A DNA stretch of 6,469 nucleotides, from the NCBI GenBank assembly GCA_019313605.1, contig JAFDAW010000212.1:1-6469 (forward strand), given 5' to 3'. The position numbers were made by a program, and so were the translations under genes. Below are positions 5,202 through 6,469 of the stretch, in pieces. Numbering within the stretch: position 1 is the first letter of the stretch; the number at the start of each line of letters is the position of its first letter. Below the pieces are notes generated by a model. It was not told the DNA's origin, ran no database searches, and saw only the letters and a list, made by a program, of their open reading frames with translations. This DNA is from Deltaproteobacteria bacterium. Its GTDB lineage: Bacteria; Myxococcota_A; UBA9160; SMWR01.

Positions 5202-6269
5202 ATGCAGACATCAGAGCAGCTCACCGAGGTTCGCGAGGCGCATCGCTTCGATGAAGAGGCACTCGATCGTTATCTCGCGGAGCACCTCGAGAGTTACCGC
5301 GGCCCTCTGCGGATCCAGCAGTTCGAGGGAGGGCAGTCGAATCCGACCTATCTGCTGAGCGCGGGCAGTGGCGACTACGTGCTGCGCAAGAAGCCGCCCG
5401 GGGTTTTGTTGCCGCGCGCGCACATGGTCGAACGCGAGTATCGAATCCTCGCCGCGCTAGCGGCGACCGATGTTCCCGTACCCAAGGTGCACCTGCTCTG
5501 CGAGGCGGACGATCCGATCGGCACGCCGTTCTTCATCATGGATTACGTGCGCGGGCGACTGCTGCGCGATCCGACCCTGCCCGGCATGAAGCCCGCGGAG
5601 CGCCGGGCGATCTTCGAGGAAATCCTGCGCGTCCTCGCGAGCCTGCACGCGGTCGACTACGAGGCGATCGGTCTCGCCGATTATGGAAAACCCGGAAACT
5701 ACTTCGGGCGCCAGATCGGCCGCTGGAGCCAGCAGTACGAGGCATCGAAGACGCGAGAGATCGAGAGCATGGATCGCCTGATGAAATGGCTTCCCGCGAA
5801 CATTCCCGATGACGACGCGAGCTGCATCGTTCACGGCGATTATCGGCTCGACAACCTCGTACTCGCCGCCGACGAAGCGCGCGTGAGTGCGGTGCTCGAC
5901 TGGGAGCTATCGACCCTGGGCCACCCGCTTGCCGATCTGGCTCACGGATGTGCGCAGTACTACCTCTCGATTGCAAATCAGCCCCTGATCTCGGACGCCG
6001 CCAACGAAGACAACGCAACCAGCGGGATTCCGACCGAACGCGAGTACGTCGAGACCTACTGCCGCTACACGGGACGCTCGGGCGTGCCGCACTGGAACTT
6101 CTATCTGGCCTTCGTGATCTTCCGCTATGCGGGCATCGCCCAGGGTGTCTACAAGCGCGGACTTCAGGGAAACGCGAGCTCGCAAGAGGCGACGACCCTT
6201 GGCGACATCGTCGAGATCGCGAGTGACAAGGCGTGGGAGATCTCGCAACGGCCGGAGATTGATTCATGA
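5202..6269 (+). CDS. APH-family phosphotransferase (ACAD10/11- or LvaA-like kinase)
   Basis: A 355-residue aminoglycoside-phosphotransferase-fold kinase from the ATG at 5202. FEGGQSNPTYLL (41-52) is the glycine-rich ATP loop, VLRKKPPG (60-67) supplies the ATP-binding lysine (Lys63 or Lys64), and VEREYRIL (76-83) supplies the partner Glu. HGDYRLDN (211-218) is the catalytic loop with Asp213 and Asn218, and VLDWELSTLGHP (231-242) holds the metal-binding Asp233. The whole matches the family fused to acyl-CoA dehydrogenase in ACAD10/ACAD11, whose kinases phosphorylate 4-hydroxyacyl-CoAs, rather than a drug-resistance enzyme. An acyl-CoA dehydrogenase start lies 154 bases downstream, which supports this. 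The start is not certain: no Shine-Dalgarno precedes 5202, and the same frame is open back to a TTG at 5151 (372 residues). ATG 5202 is preferred because the paralogous fragment also has an ATG at that point. Confidence 0.9.
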   Translation: MQTSEQLTEVREAHRFDEEALDRYLAEHLESYRGPLRIQQFEGGQSNPTYLLSAGSGDYVLRKKPPGVLLPRAHMVEREYRILAALAATDVPVPKVHLLCEADDPIGTPFFIMDYVRGRLLRDPTLPGMKPAERRAIFEEILRVLASLHAVDYEAIGLADYGKPGNYFGRQIGRWSQQYEASKTREIESMDRLMKWLPANIPDDDASCIVHGDYRLDNLVLAADEARVSAVLDWELSTLGHPLADLAHGCAQYYLSIANQPLISDAANEDNATSGIPTEREYVETYCRYTGRSGVPHWNFYLAFVIFRYAGIAQGVYKRGLQGNASSQEATTLGDIVEIASDKAWEISQRPEIDS

Positions 6270-6423
6270 TGATTTCGACCAAACGACCGCGAAGCGCCCA
6301 GTGACCGAGGTTGACTCGTGATTCATCTGGACCCAACGGCTCCCAACGCAACCGAGACGATGTAGTAGGCTATCGGGTCGAGCAGTGCTTTGACGAGCCA
6401 AAGTTAAAACGGGAGAGATCTCA

Positions 6424-6469
6424 ATGGACTTCGAATACAACGAGAAAACGCAGTACACGCTGGCGCGTA
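6424..6469 (+). CDS. Probable acyl-CoA dehydrogenase, first 15 codons (runs off right edge)
   Basis: The frame opens MDFEYNEKTQYTLAR and continues past the window. This start resembles ACAD10/11-type bacterial acyl-CoA dehydrogenases, which often begin MDF-x-x-S/N-E-K. The start is well supported by GGGAGAG at 6411-6417 (GGAG 8 bases before the ATG). Its position after the phosphotransferase matches the order kinase then dehydrogenase seen fused in ACAD10/11 and separate in LvaA/LvaC-like loci. With only 15 residues visible, the assignment leans on context. Confidence 0.6.
   Translation, partial: MDFEYNEKTQYTLAR

Noticed and set aside
5536..6351. Long minus-strand open frame opposite the phosphotransferase (271 codons)
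   Set aside because: An arginine- and serine-rich antisense shadow typical of GC-rich coding DNA; the plus-strand gene has clear kinase motifs.

Overview
The window looks like chromosomal DNA from a GC-rich, metabolically versatile environmental bacterium. The evidence is broad-specificity catabolic genes (haloalkane dehalogenase, glutathione S-transferase, a phosphotransferase next to an acyl-CoA dehydrogenase), a UGT-like glycosyltransferase, and an HNH endonuclease of the type often present in many copies in Myxococcota/Binatota-like ('deltaproteobacterial') and actinobacterial genomes. This taxonomic reading is a low-confidence impression; there is no rRNA, tRNA or marker gene to anchor it.

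Layout. Left block (1-1378, minus strand): a DhmA-type haloalkane dehalogenase followed 25 bases later by the first 149 codons of a glutathione S-transferase that runs off the left edge; the two probably form one transcript. Second block (1533-3268): an HNH endonuclease gene on the minus strand, with two copies of a 22-base palindrome family on each side (four in total). Its last codons are encoded inside one copy. The region upstream of it (2947-3316) is AT-rich and gene-poor. Third block (3317-3740): a pseudogene, the broken 5' end of a phosphotransferase gene, destroyed by five tandem 56-base units (56 is not a multiple of 3) and by a further 2-base shift. Fourth block (3757-4914, minus): an intact GT-B glycosyltransferase. 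Fifth block (5171-6469, plus): an intact phosphotransferase whose N-terminus is the paralogue of the pseudogene, preceded by four copies of a 7-base repeat, and followed by the first 15 codons of an acyl-CoA dehydrogenase.

How it fits together. The phosphotransferase/acyl-CoA dehydrogenase pair resembles the two halves of eukaryotic ACAD10/ACAD11 and the bacterial LvaA/LvaC-type pair, so a hydroxyacyl-CoA catabolic role is reasonable. The dehalogenase/GST pair looks like a small xenobiotic or halogenated-metabolite module. The middle of the window (about 1530-3740) is accessory in character: palindromic repeats, an HNH gene, an AT-rich gap, a tandem array and a gene remnant. The most unusual items are the frame-breaking 56-base array, the palindrome family around the HNH gene, and the paralogous phosphotransferase starts on both sides of the glycosyltransferase. 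No large novel multi-gene defence or biosynthetic system is evident.
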